From Propionibacteriaceae bacterium (GTDB lineage: Bacteria > Actinomycetota > Actinomycetes > Propionibacteriales > Propionibacteriaceae): a stretch of DNA of 16,353 nt. The position numbers were made by a program, and so were the translations under genes. Positions within the stretch are counted from its first letter, which is position 1. Every line of letters begins with the position of its first letter. The stretch covers positions 1-16,353 of the forward strand of contig WRJP01000024.1 in the NCBI GenBank assembly GCA_009778535.1, given 5' to 3'. Positions 1-5,209 of this stretch are shown here, one piece after another. Below the pieces are notes generated by a model, which had not been told where the DNA came from, made no database searches, and saw nothing but the letters and a program-made list of their open reading frames with translations.

Positions 1-31
1 AAAAAGTAACCCTACGACCCGGAGGTCCCAA

Positions 32-1171
32 ATGTCTACGTTTTCATTTGTAACAGCTGGCCGAATAGTTTTTGGAACCGGAAAAGTACAAGAGCTTCCA
101 TCTTGGGTTGGTGCATATGGAAGTCGTCCGTTTGTGATAACCGGATCAACTCCGGCACGCTATCAGCAGGTAATCGACCTACTGCCAGCAGCGGGCGTGT
201 TCGGGGTGGGGAATGAGCCCAAAATAGAGAACATCCGAGACGGGGTGGCTGCTGCTGGAGAATATGGCGCTGACGTCGTCGTCGGGTTGGGCGGCGGAGC
301 GGCAATGGACAGTGCGAAAATGATAGCCGCATTACTGACCAATGGCGGCGACCCGTTGGACTATGCAGAGGTGATAGGCGCTGGCAAGGTACTTTCTGTT
401 GACGCACTACCTGTTATCGCCGTTCCTACAACTAGTGGAACCGGCTCCGAAGTGACCGCAAACGGGGTGTTGACTTCGGGCGAACACGGTTTGAAAGTTT
501 CACTGCGGTCACCAACGATGCTGCCCAAGGTGGCCTTGGTCGATCCCGAGTTGACACTCAGCGTTCCACCGCAAGTGAGCGCGTTTTCGGGGTTGGACGC
601 GCTGGTGCAATGCATCGAACCCTACGTTAGCGTGAAGGCGAACCCGATCACTGACGGTTTGGCGCAGATAGCGATTCAACGCGCGGCATTAGGGCTGCGG
701 GCGGCGTTCTTTGACGGTGCTGATTTGCAGGCGCGCACCCATATGAGCATGGTTTCGCTGTTGAGCGGAATGTGTTTGGCGAATGCCGGGTTGGGTGGCG
801 CGCATGGGCTGGCCGGTGTCATTGGTGGTGCTACTGGTGCGCCACACGGTGCGATTACAGCCTCAGTGATGGTGGCAGTTTGTGAAGCGAATGTGGCTGC
901 GGCAAAAGCTGGACGCGGGGCTGCTGATGTCGTCGAACGCTATGCCCAGGTGGGACAGTGGCTGTGTGGAGAACAGTCAGCGCAAGCCGGTATCGCTTGG
1001 TTTGGTGAGACCGCTAGTCTGCTTGGGGTTCCGGGTTTGGCCGCACTAGGAGTTAGTGAAGACCAGATACCGGCTTTAGCCCTGGGTGCAACGAAGGCTT
1101 CGTCCAGCAAGGGGAATCCCGTCCAATTCAGCGCTGCCGAGTTTGAGGCGATCATCGCCGCGTCGCTGTAG
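32..1171 (+). CDS. Iron-containing alcohol dehydrogenase family protein
   Basis: The 379-residue protein belongs to the group III (metal-dependent) alcohol dehydrogenase superfamily, which oxidises alcohols or reduces aldehydes/ketones with NAD(P) in the cytosol. The N-terminal dinucleotide domain has the signature GLGGGAAMDSAK near residues 85-96 and PTTSGTGSE at 132-140. The C-terminal helical domain carries the metal site: D189, H258 and H272 are at the spacing expected from FucO-type enzymes. The ligand usually found as His four residues after the Asp is Gln193 here (GLDALVQCIEP), and the catalytic-loop His expected near 262 is Gly. A Gln at this place occurs in a subgroup of the family as I recall, so activity is not excluded, but the substrate cannot be told. 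A strong GGAGG at 21-25 sits six bases before the ATG. Length is normal. No cotranscribed partner is visible in the window. Confidence 0.9.
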   Translation: MSTFSFVTAGRIVFGTGKVQELPSWVGAYGSRPFVITGSTPARYQQVIDLLPAAGVFGVGNEPKIENIRDGVAAAGEYGADVVVGLGGGAAMDSAKMIAALLTNGGDPLDYAEVIGAGKVLSVDALPVIAVPTTSGTGSEVTANGVLTSGEHGLKVSLRSPTMLPKVALVDPELTLSVPPQVSAFSGLDALVQCIEPYVSVKANPITDGLAQIAIQRAALGLRAAFFDGADLQARTHMSMVSLLSGMCLANAGLGGAHGLAGVIGGATGAPHGAITASVMVAVCEANVAAAKAGRGAADVVERYAQVGQWLCGEQSAQAGIAWFGETASLLGVPGLAALGVSEDQIPALALGATKASSSKGNPVQFSAAEFEAIIAASL

Positions 1172-1258
1172 CCGCCCAACGACAAGAAAGAGGTGCACTC
1201 AGACAGCGGGGTTGGAGCGTCCTCGTTGGTAGAGTAGGAGCCCTTGGCTCTGTATCGA
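1172..1258. other. Intergenic segment between the dehydrogenase and the IS110 element
   Basis: No gene is seen here. The stretch contains the left part of a REP-like hairpin (listed separately) and no hairpin with a T-run that would serve as a terminator for the dehydrogenase gene. Confidence 0.6.
1228..1258 (+). repeat. REP-like hairpin, copy 1 (3' tail displaced by IS110)
   Basis: The unit reads GGTAGAGTAG, then a 5-bp stem (1238-1242 with 1246-1250, loop CTT), then CTGTATCGA. It aligns without gaps to copy 2 at 2663-2694 (22 of 32 positions from 1232 and 2663; almost all differences are C/T or G/A). One stem pair co-varies: G1240-C1248 here is A2671-T2679 there. The GTAG tetranucleotide in front of a hairpin is the classic layout of REP elements. 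The expected tail AACC is missing on this side and is found at 2561-2564, on the other side of the IS110 element. Confidence 0.7.
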
Positions 1259-1279
1259 CGCTTCTATGTTTGTCAAGTT

Positions 1280-2338
1280 TCAGGTTTGTGTGTGGCTGGC
1301 GGTTAGGGCGCGGTAGGTGCGGCGGGCGAGGTGGCGTTTTAGGCAGCGTTGGATTTCTTTTTTGGTTAGGCCTTGTTCGGTTCGTTTTTGGACATAGGTT
1401 TTTGTTTCTAGGTCATGCGCCATTTTAGTGAGAACTATCATGTGGAAAGCGTTGTTTAATCGCTGGTCTTCTGCCCTGTTCAACCTGTGTCTGGTGGTGT
1501 TACCAGATGATGCTGGTATGGGGCACACACCGGCGATTTTAGCCCAGGCCGCCTCGGAATGGACACGGCCTGGGTGTGACCAGGTGGTGTAAATGATTCC
1601 GGCTGTTACCGGCCCGATACCGGCCATGTTTAACAGAATGCTGGCTGGGCTTTGTTTGATCAGTGTCGTCATGGTGGCAGCGTTAGCTGTCAACTGTACA
1701 TCCAAGCATACTATGCGTTTTGCTAGGCGTATAGCTTCACTGCGGCAGGTAGCAGTGTGTATGTTTTCTACACGAGTACGCCAACAGGTGACAGAAACGA
1801 TTTGGGTTTTAGTTAACGGTTTGCGGGCGTCAATACCAAGACTGACACGTCGCAGTAGCGCAGTTAACGCGTTAACTTTCGCGGTACGTTCAACACTGAT
1901 ATCTTCACGTGCTGTTATCAAGGTACGCAGCGCGCCACGAACACCACTATCGAGGCGCAGGTGGCGTAGCTGGCTTGTTTCTAACGTTAGGGTTACAGAA
2001 GCGATCTTTTGAGCGTCTAACGTGTCTGTTTTACCAACACCATGATTAGCGCGCCGATCCATGCGTGGCGCTTCAACAGTGTCATAGCCGGCTGTTGTGA
2101 CAGCGTCAACTAGTGTGGCGCCGTAGGTTGCTGCACCCTCAATAACCCATAACACCGACATGTCAGGTTCGGTTCTACGCCCTACCCAGCTGATAGCACG
2201 AGACAACCCGCTACTAGTAACTGGGAAACTAGCAGTATCAATACTGTGTCCTGTTTGAGACAAGATAGACACACAATGGCTACGGGCATGTGTGTCCACC
2301 CCAGCGACAAAATCATATTTTTGCGCAACGATAGTCAT
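1280..2338 (-). CDS. IS110-family transposase (DEDD recombinase)
   Basis: The 352-residue protein catalyses excision and integration of the element, in this family with guidance from a structured RNA made from the element's own end. The N-terminal RuvC-like DEDD domain shows D15 (GVDTH), E67 (VIEG), and D105/D108 (KTDTLDAQ). The C-terminal Transposase_20 domain has a helix-hairpin-helix-like MAGIGPVTAG near 238-247 and the catalytic-serine region PASSG at 275-279. Family length is normal and no frameshift is seen, so it is probably active. The ATG at 2338 is preceded by AGGAAGGAAA at a rather long spacing, and a small inverted repeat (GGAAA at 2342-2346, TTTCC at 2349-2353) lies between it and the start, which could limit translation. 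Confidence 0.93.
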   Translation of the reverse strand: MTIVAQKYDFVAGVDTHARSHCVSILSQTGHSIDTASFPVTSSGLSRAISWVGRRTEPDMSVLWVIEGAATYGATLVDAVTTAGYDTVEAPRMDRRANHGVGKTDTLDAQKIASVTLTLETSQLRHLRLDSGVRGALRTLITAREDISVERTAKVNALTALLRRVSLGIDARKPLTKTQIVSVTCWRTRVENIHTATCRSEAIRLAKRIVCLDVQLTANAATMTTLIKQSPASILLNMAGIGPVTAGIIYTTWSHPGRVHSEAAWAKIAGVCPIPASSGNTTRHRLNRAEDQRLNNAFHMIVLTKMAHDLETKTYVQKRTEQGLTKKEIQRCLKRHLARRTYRALTASHTQT

Positions 2339-2359
2339 AGCGGAAAAGTTTCCTTCCTG

Positions 2360-2558
2360 TGGAAAATAGTTGGTGGCTGACCGCTAACGGTCGGCGTCAA
2401 CCAAGGCCAGGAATCACTACCAGACAAAACTGTGACGAGTCACAACCAGCAAGGGTTGGACATGCTTCTTATCAAGTCATGGTGGTGAGCCAAGGAAGAT
2501 GCCGACCGTTCCGTTTGTAGCGGACATGTCGATACGAATGCACCACCAAAGCAGGCAA
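2360..2558 (-). ncRNA. Candidate IS110 bridge RNA in the element's left end
   Basis: This is the non-coding leader of the IS110 transposase, where the family encodes its bridge RNA on the transposase strand. Visible structures: an 8-bp stem TGGTGGTG/CACCACCA (2480-2487 with 2541-2548) enclosing 53 nt with an inner weak stem (GTTCCG 2508-2513 with CGGAC 2521-2525); a second arm GTCAACC (2396-2402) with GGTTGGAC (2454-2461, one bulge), containing TGTGA/TCACA (2431-2435, 2440-2444); and a third hairpin GACCG-CTAA-CGGTC (2379-2392). The first arm would correspond to the target-binding loop and the second to the donor-binding loop, in the same 5'-3' order as in IS621. Exact ends and promoter were not found, and some of these pairings exclude others. 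Confidence 0.5.
2386..2510. repeat. 13-nt inverted repeat pair inside the IS110 leader
   Basis: AACGGTCGGCGTC (2386-2398) and GATGCCGACCGTT (2498-2510) are complementary at 12 of 13 positions across about 100 nt. The left arm can alternatively fold locally as GACCG-CTAA-CGGTC. The two foldings exclude each other, so the leader may have two states. Confidence 0.7.
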
Positions 2559-2657
2559 GAAACCGCGAGGGTCACACCACAAACAAAAACGATCAACACC
2601 ATCCTGGCAGCCAGTCCCAGACCAGCCAACAAAAAGTCTCACAGAAACCGCGCACGC

Positions 2658-2694
2658 GGGTTGAGTAGGAACCTCCGGTTCCGCATCGAAGCCC
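2658..2694 (+). repeat. REP-like hairpin, copy 2 (intact)
   Basis: The unit is GGGTTGAGTAG, a perfect 6-bp stem GGAACC/GGTTCC (2668-2673 with 2677-2682, loop TCC), then GCATCGAAGCCC. The outer ends GGGTT (2658-2662) and AGCCC (2690-2694) also pair, with one T-G wobble. The conserved borders GGTTGAGTAG and ATCGAA(A/G)CC resemble palindromic repeats I recall from many actinobacterial genomes. This intact copy provides the in-window model for the tail that IS110 splits in copy 1. Confidence 0.75.
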
Positions 2695-2728
2695 AAAAGC
2701 GACTACAAGAGCTTCTGCCTTTACTCGT

Positions 2729-2763
2729 GGTCGATACGCTAGCTTCACAGCTAGCACTCAACC
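2729..2763 (-). repeat. REP-like hairpin, copy 3 (inverted relative to copy 2)
   Basis: On the minus strand the unit reads GGTTGAGT, then the stem GCTAGC (2755-2750), loop TGTGAA, stem GCTAGC (2743-2738), then GTATCGACC. The borders match those of copies 1 and 2, and the outer GGTT/GACC can pair. It faces copy 2 across about 35 bp, giving a head-to-head pair like the bacterial interspersed mosaic elements made from REPs. Confidence 0.7.
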
Positions 2764-2793
2764 ACCGGGTCGGCACTCAATCAGCGGGGGTTA

Positions 2794-2809
2794 AGCTGGC
2801 AGCAACCAG
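2794..2809 (-). terminator. Hairpin after dnaB, possible weak terminator
   Basis: GCTGG (2794-2798) and CCAGC (2805-2809) form a 5-bp stem with a 6-nt loop about 22 nt past the dnaB stop codon. No U-run follows on the minus strand, so termination is uncertain. Confidence 0.25.
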
Positions 2810-2831
2810 CCGTAAGCCTCACAAGGGACTT

Positions 2832-4184
2832 TTACCCAGCTTCGGCGAAACGGCTGAAATGACCCTGGAAAACCAAATCCAAGTTCTTTGTCTGTCCGTT
2901 CCGATGCTTAGCAATGATTAATTTTGCCATTCCCGCATCCTCGTGCGTAGATTCAGAATCCTTTTCACGATGCAGCAGAATCACAACATCGGCATCCTGT
3001 TCTAAAGCACCAGATTCGCGCAGATCGGAAAGCAACGGCTTCTTGTCTACACGTTTTTCAACATCTCGGTTAAGCTGCGAAATGGCGACTACCGGCACTT
3101 CCAATTCTTTGGCGAGCAATTTAAGCTGACGGGAAAACTCGGCGACTTCAACCTGGCGATTTTCAACCCGACGCCCTGACGACATCAACTGCAAGTAGTC
3201 GACGATAATCAACTTCAGGTCGTTGCGCCGCTTCAGCCTCCTGGCCTTCGATCTGATCTCCATGATGTTCATATTTGGTGAGTCGTCGATAAACAACGGC
3301 GCTGAGGAGACGGCTGACGTGTGGTTTGCAATCTTGTTCCAATCGCCGTCCTCAAGGCGCCCTCGACGAATATTATGGAGTTTGACCTGCGCCTGAGCGG
3401 AAATCAGCCGCATAACTATCTCTGATTTTGTCATCTCTAATGAGAAGAAAACCGTGGCCTGACTATGCTGAATCGCGGCTGCTCTGGCCAAATCTAACCC
3501 CAGCGTCGATTTACCTACTGCCGGGCGCGCAGCGACGATGATCAGTTGCCCAGGGTGCAGACCGTTCGTCAATTCGTCTAATTCTCTAAACCCTGTCGGA
3601 ACTCCTGCCATCGTCCCATATTTGTAGAGCGCCTCAATTTCATCCACTGTCGGCCCAAGGAGTTTGCTAAGCGGCTCATAGTCCTCTGCGATTTTGCCCT
3701 CCGCGACTGAAAAAACCGCTTGCTGAGCTTCATTCACAATTTCATCGACATCGCCATGCGCTGCGTAGCTCAACTGGGAAATCTTTATCGAGGCTTCAAT
3801 GAGCCTGCGCAGTAACGCCTTTTCGCGAACGATATTCGCGTAGTAGAAGGCATTTCCGGCTATCGCAACACTGGCGAACAAATCATGCAGATAGATGTGA
3901 CCGCCAACTTTTCCAAGCACTCCGCGTTTCGTCAGTTCGTCGGCAACTGTGATGGCATCAGCAGGTTCTCCCCGTCCGTAGAGGTCAACGATGGCATCAA
4001 AGACGAATTCATGGGCTGGTCGGTAGAAGTCAGCGCCGCGCAGCACTTCCACAACTTCGCCAATGACATCTTTACTGGTCAGCATCGCGCCAAGAACGCT
4101 CTGCTCTGCTGAAAGGTCTTGCGGCGGCAGTCTTCCTGGCGCATCAAAGCTATCGCTTACGGGCAACAACTCTGCTACCGACAT
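2832..4184 (-). CDS. dnaB: Replicative DNA helicase DnaB
   Basis: DnaB is the hexameric 5'-3' helicase that unwinds the chromosome at the replication fork and works with primase. The 450-residue protein has the N-terminal helical domain (about 20-125), a linker, and the RecA-like motor domain (about 190-450). The Walker A motif is ARPAVGKST at 219-227 (the more usual form is ARPxMGKT), the catalytic Glu is E250 (FSLEM), Walker B is LIIVDY with D329, and the motif DLRESG follows at 387-392. The length is that of a mature DnaB, so there is no intein, although inteins are common at this site in actinobacteria. AGGAG (4195-4191) precedes the ATG by six bases. The gene diverges from the copper operon, and a cluster of DnaA-box-like sites lies upstream. 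Ribosomal genes that often accompany dnaB are not seen upstream. Confidence 0.97.
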   Translation of the reverse strand: MSVAELLPVSDSFDAPGRLPPQDLSAEQSVLGAMLTSKDVIGEVVEVLRGADFYRPAHEFVFDAIVDLYGRGEPADAITVADELTKRGVLGKVGGHIYLHDLFASVAIAGNAFYYANIVREKALLRRLIEASIKISQLSYAAHGDVDEIVNEAQQAVFSVAEGKIAEDYEPLSKLLGPTVDEIEALYKYGTMAGVPTGFRELDELTNGLHPGQLIIVAARPAVGKSTLGLDLARAAAIQHSQATVFFSLEMTKSEIVMRLISAQAQVKLHNIRRGRLEDGDWNKIANHTSAVSSAPLFIDDSPNMNIMEIRSKARRLKRRNDLKLIIVDYLQLMSSGRRVENRQVEVAEFSRQLKLLAKELEVPVVAISQLNRDVEKRVDKKPLLSDLRESGALEQDADVVILLHREKDSESTHEDAGMAKLIIAKHRNGQTKNLDLVFQGHFSRFAEAG

Positions 4185-4315
4185 CGTCTTCTCCTACGTA
4201 GTTCGGGGTTTACTCTCAATAAGATATGTGGAGGCACCGACAATTTTTCCAACTCGTTCAGGGAACGATAATGGAACAATTTGGGCTCCACTGCAAGGAT
4301 GGTTCTAACAGGAGT

Positions 4316-4454
4316 TGTGGATTTCGTGTGGATAACTTCGGCGCTGAACGGAAAGATATGTTGACAAGGTTGGGGGACGCCTGTGGAAATTGAAGGAAAT
4401 CGCACCAAAAACCTTGTTTGACTAGGCAAAATAGACCGTTAAAGGTGTTGATAA
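4316..4454. promoter_or_regulatory. Cluster of DnaA-box-like sites upstream of dnaB
   Basis: TGTGGATAA at 4327-4335 is the exact complement of the consensus DnaA box TTATCCACA. In the same orientation lie TGTGGATTT (4316-4324, 7/9), TGTGGAAAT (4383-4391, 7/9) and TGTTGATAA (4446-4454, 8/9). A fifth weak match, CTTTCCACA (4550-4558, 7/9), lies in the opposite orientation outside this span. DnaA binding could regulate dnaB transcription or titrate DnaA; function is inferred only. Confidence 0.5.
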
Positions 4455-4493
4455 CTTTTTCTTTGCTCCCGCTTTTATGCTATGAAATCGGAC

Positions 4494-4522
4494 TTGACAG
4501 ATTAAGTACGACATGGTGTATA
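4494..4522 (+). promoter_or_regulatory. Possible distal promoter for csoR operon
   Basis: TTGACA (4494-4499) is a perfect -35 hexamer, followed after 17 bp by TGTATA (4517-4522). It lies upstream of the CsoR operator, so a transcript from here would run through it. Confidence 0.35.
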
Positions 4523-4566
4523 GCGTGTTTCCTAACAGTTTTGCACACCCTTTCCACAGCCGAATC

Positions 4567-4595
4567 TTGAAATAAATACCCCTACGGGGTATATT
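4567..4595 (+). promoter_or_regulatory. csoR-copZ-copA promoter
   Basis: TTGAAA (4567-4572) and TATATT (4590-4595) are each 5/6 matches to the vegetative consensus, with the ideal 17-bp spacer. Transcription would begin near 4602, just before the ribosome binding site GGAGG at 4607-4611. The CsoR operator fills the spacer. Confidence 0.75.
4576..4592. promoter_or_regulatory. CsoR operator
   Basis: ATACCCC-TAC-GGGGTAT is a perfect 7-bp inverted repeat with a 3-nt centre, the well-known form of CsoR binding sites. It lies between the -35 and -10 boxes and overlaps the latter, so apo-CsoR would block RNA polymerase, with release when Cu(I) binds. Confidence 0.88.
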
Positions 4596-4616
4596 TTTCG
4601 TCGTTTGGAGGTGCAG

Positions 4617-4970
4617 ATGGAAACACATGATTCACATCAAGATCAACTGTCACATTTGTCACCGTCCACAGTCGAAAACGATCAAGTTCACCCAGGCTAC
4701 TTGGAGACGAAAGATAGCTATCTGAAACGTTTGCGTCGTATCGAGGGGCAAGTGCGCGGATTGCACCGAATGATCTGTGAAGAACAGTATTGCATCGATA
4801 TCCTTACCCAGATTGCAGCAGCAACAAAGGCATTGGAATCAGTGGCGTTAGGGCTGCTTCATGAACATCTGAGTCACTGCGTGCTACAAGCAATACAATC
4901 CGAACCAGAGACTGCCAAAGAAAAAGTTGCTGAAGCTACCGCAGCTATCTCACGCTTCGTAAAGAGCTAA
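4617..4970 (+). CDS. csoR: Copper-sensing transcriptional repressor CsoR
   Basis: CsoR is an all-helical repressor that leaves its operator when it binds Cu(I). The 117-residue protein has a hydrophilic His-containing tail (1-30) and then the conserved domain starting YLKRLRRIEGQVRGL. The Cu(I) ligands are C59 (YCIDILTQ), H84 and C88 (HEHLSHC); the 25- and 29-residue spacings match C36-H61-C65 of the mycobacterial protein. An additional C54 lies nearby. The ATG at 4617 is chosen because GGAGG (4607-4611) is five bases before it; the in-frame TTG at 4605 would overlap the ribosome binding site. It is the first gene of an operon, autoregulated through the operator at 4576-4592, with copZ 14 bp downstream. 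Confidence 0.95.
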   Translation: METHDSHQDQLSHLSPSTVENDQVHPGYLETKDSYLKRLRRIEGQVRGLHRMICEEQYCIDILTQIAAATKALESVALGLLHEHLSHCVLQAIQSEPETAKEKVAEATAAISRFVKS

Positions 4971-4984
4971 CCGTAAAGGAAATC

Positions 4985-5194
4985 ATGATTACGAACTACA
5001 CCATCAGCGGTATCACCTGCCAGCATTGCGTTCGAGCCATCACAGCCGAAGTTGCAGCCATCCCAGGTGTAGAGCGAGTTGAACTTGAGGTCTCGGGTCA
5101 GCTGACACTGCATTCGCAGACTCCGATACCACCAGCGGAATTAGAAGCAGCTATCGCCGAAGCTGGTGAGACGTACTCAATTTCTGGCGCGTAG
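4985..5194 (+). CDS. copZ: Copper chaperone, CopZ-like heavy-metal-associated domain protein
   Basis: This is a single 69-residue HMA domain of ferredoxin-like fold that carries Cu(I) in the cytosol and delivers it to the exporter. The metal loop is GITCQHC with C12 and C15; the Met that usually precedes the first Cys by two residues is Ile. The order beta-alpha-beta-beta-alpha-beta can be followed through the sequence, and the end is compact, so this is a free chaperone and not a fragment. AAAGGA (4975-4980) lies just before the ATG. It is flanked by csoR (14 bp) and copA (15 bp) and must be cotranscribed with them. Confidence 0.93.
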   Translation: MITNYTISGITCQHCVRAITAEVAAIPGVERVELEVSGQLTLHSQTPIPPAELEAAIAEAGETYSISGA

Positions 5195-5209
5195 CCGCGA
5201 ATATCCGAC

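Larger units (their letters stand above)
1259..2560 (-). mobile_element. IS110-family insertion sequence, about 1302 bp
   Basis: The element holds one intact transposase, a very short right end (about 21 bp beyond the stop codon) and a long non-coding left end (about 220 bp upstream of the start). This layout and the total size fit the IS110 group rather than the IS1111 group. The boundaries are inferred: the left flank stops at ATCGA (ending 1258) and the right flank resumes with AACC (2561), which together restore the tail of the REP-like repeat seen intact at 2685-2694. The only sequence shared at both junctions is the dinucleotide GA (1257-1258 and 2559-2560; TC in transposase orientation), as expected for IS110 recombination at a 2-bp core without a longer target duplication. 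No terminal inverted repeats are seen, which is also usual for the group. Confidence 0.75.
2561..2831. other. Non-coding region between IS110 and dnaB holding REP-like repeats
   Basis: No credible gene is seen. The segment begins with AACC, proposed as the tail of REP-like copy 1, and contains REP-like copies 2 and 3 (listed separately). A half-copy in minus orientation near 2770-2783 duplicates GCACTCAA (2754-2761 and 2773-2780). A hairpin follows the dnaB stop codon. Open reading frames crossing this stretch lack a ribosome binding site and resemble no family I know. Confidence 0.6.
4185..4616. other. Divergent intergenic region between dnaB and csoR
   Basis: This 432-bp stretch has no credible gene. 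The dnaB half contains DnaA-box-like sites. The csoR half contains two candidate promoters, a CsoR operator and the csoR ribosome binding site. It is more AT-rich than its surroundings between about 4400 and 4600. A clear dnaB promoter was not identified; TATCTT near 4225-4220 on the minus strand could be a -10 box but lacks a convincing -35. Confidence 0.6.

Noticed and set aside
1271..1276. Outward TTGACA on the minus strand near the IS110 right end, like the -35 half of a circle-junction promoter
   Set aside because: No acceptable -10 at 16-18 bp either in the integrated sequence or in the reconstructed right-end/left-end junction.
1593..2012. 139-codon open frame on the plus strand
   Set aside because: Antisense to the transposase, no ribosome binding site, no family resemblance.
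2472..2921. Open frames of 74 (minus) and 140 (plus) codons across the IS leader and REP region
   Set aside because: They run through hairpins and inverted repeats, the longer one into the end of dnaB; no start signals or recognisable domains.
2832..4184. Intein in dnaB
   Set aside because: The gene has normal length and Walker A to motif DLRESG are continuous.
4605..4616. TTG at 4605 as csoR start
   Set aside because: It lies in the ribosome binding site itself; the ATG at 4617 has ideal spacing.
4175..4628. Two short minus-strand open frames upstream of dnaB
   Set aside because: They overlap the dnaB start and the csoR promoter/operator; no ribosome binding sites.
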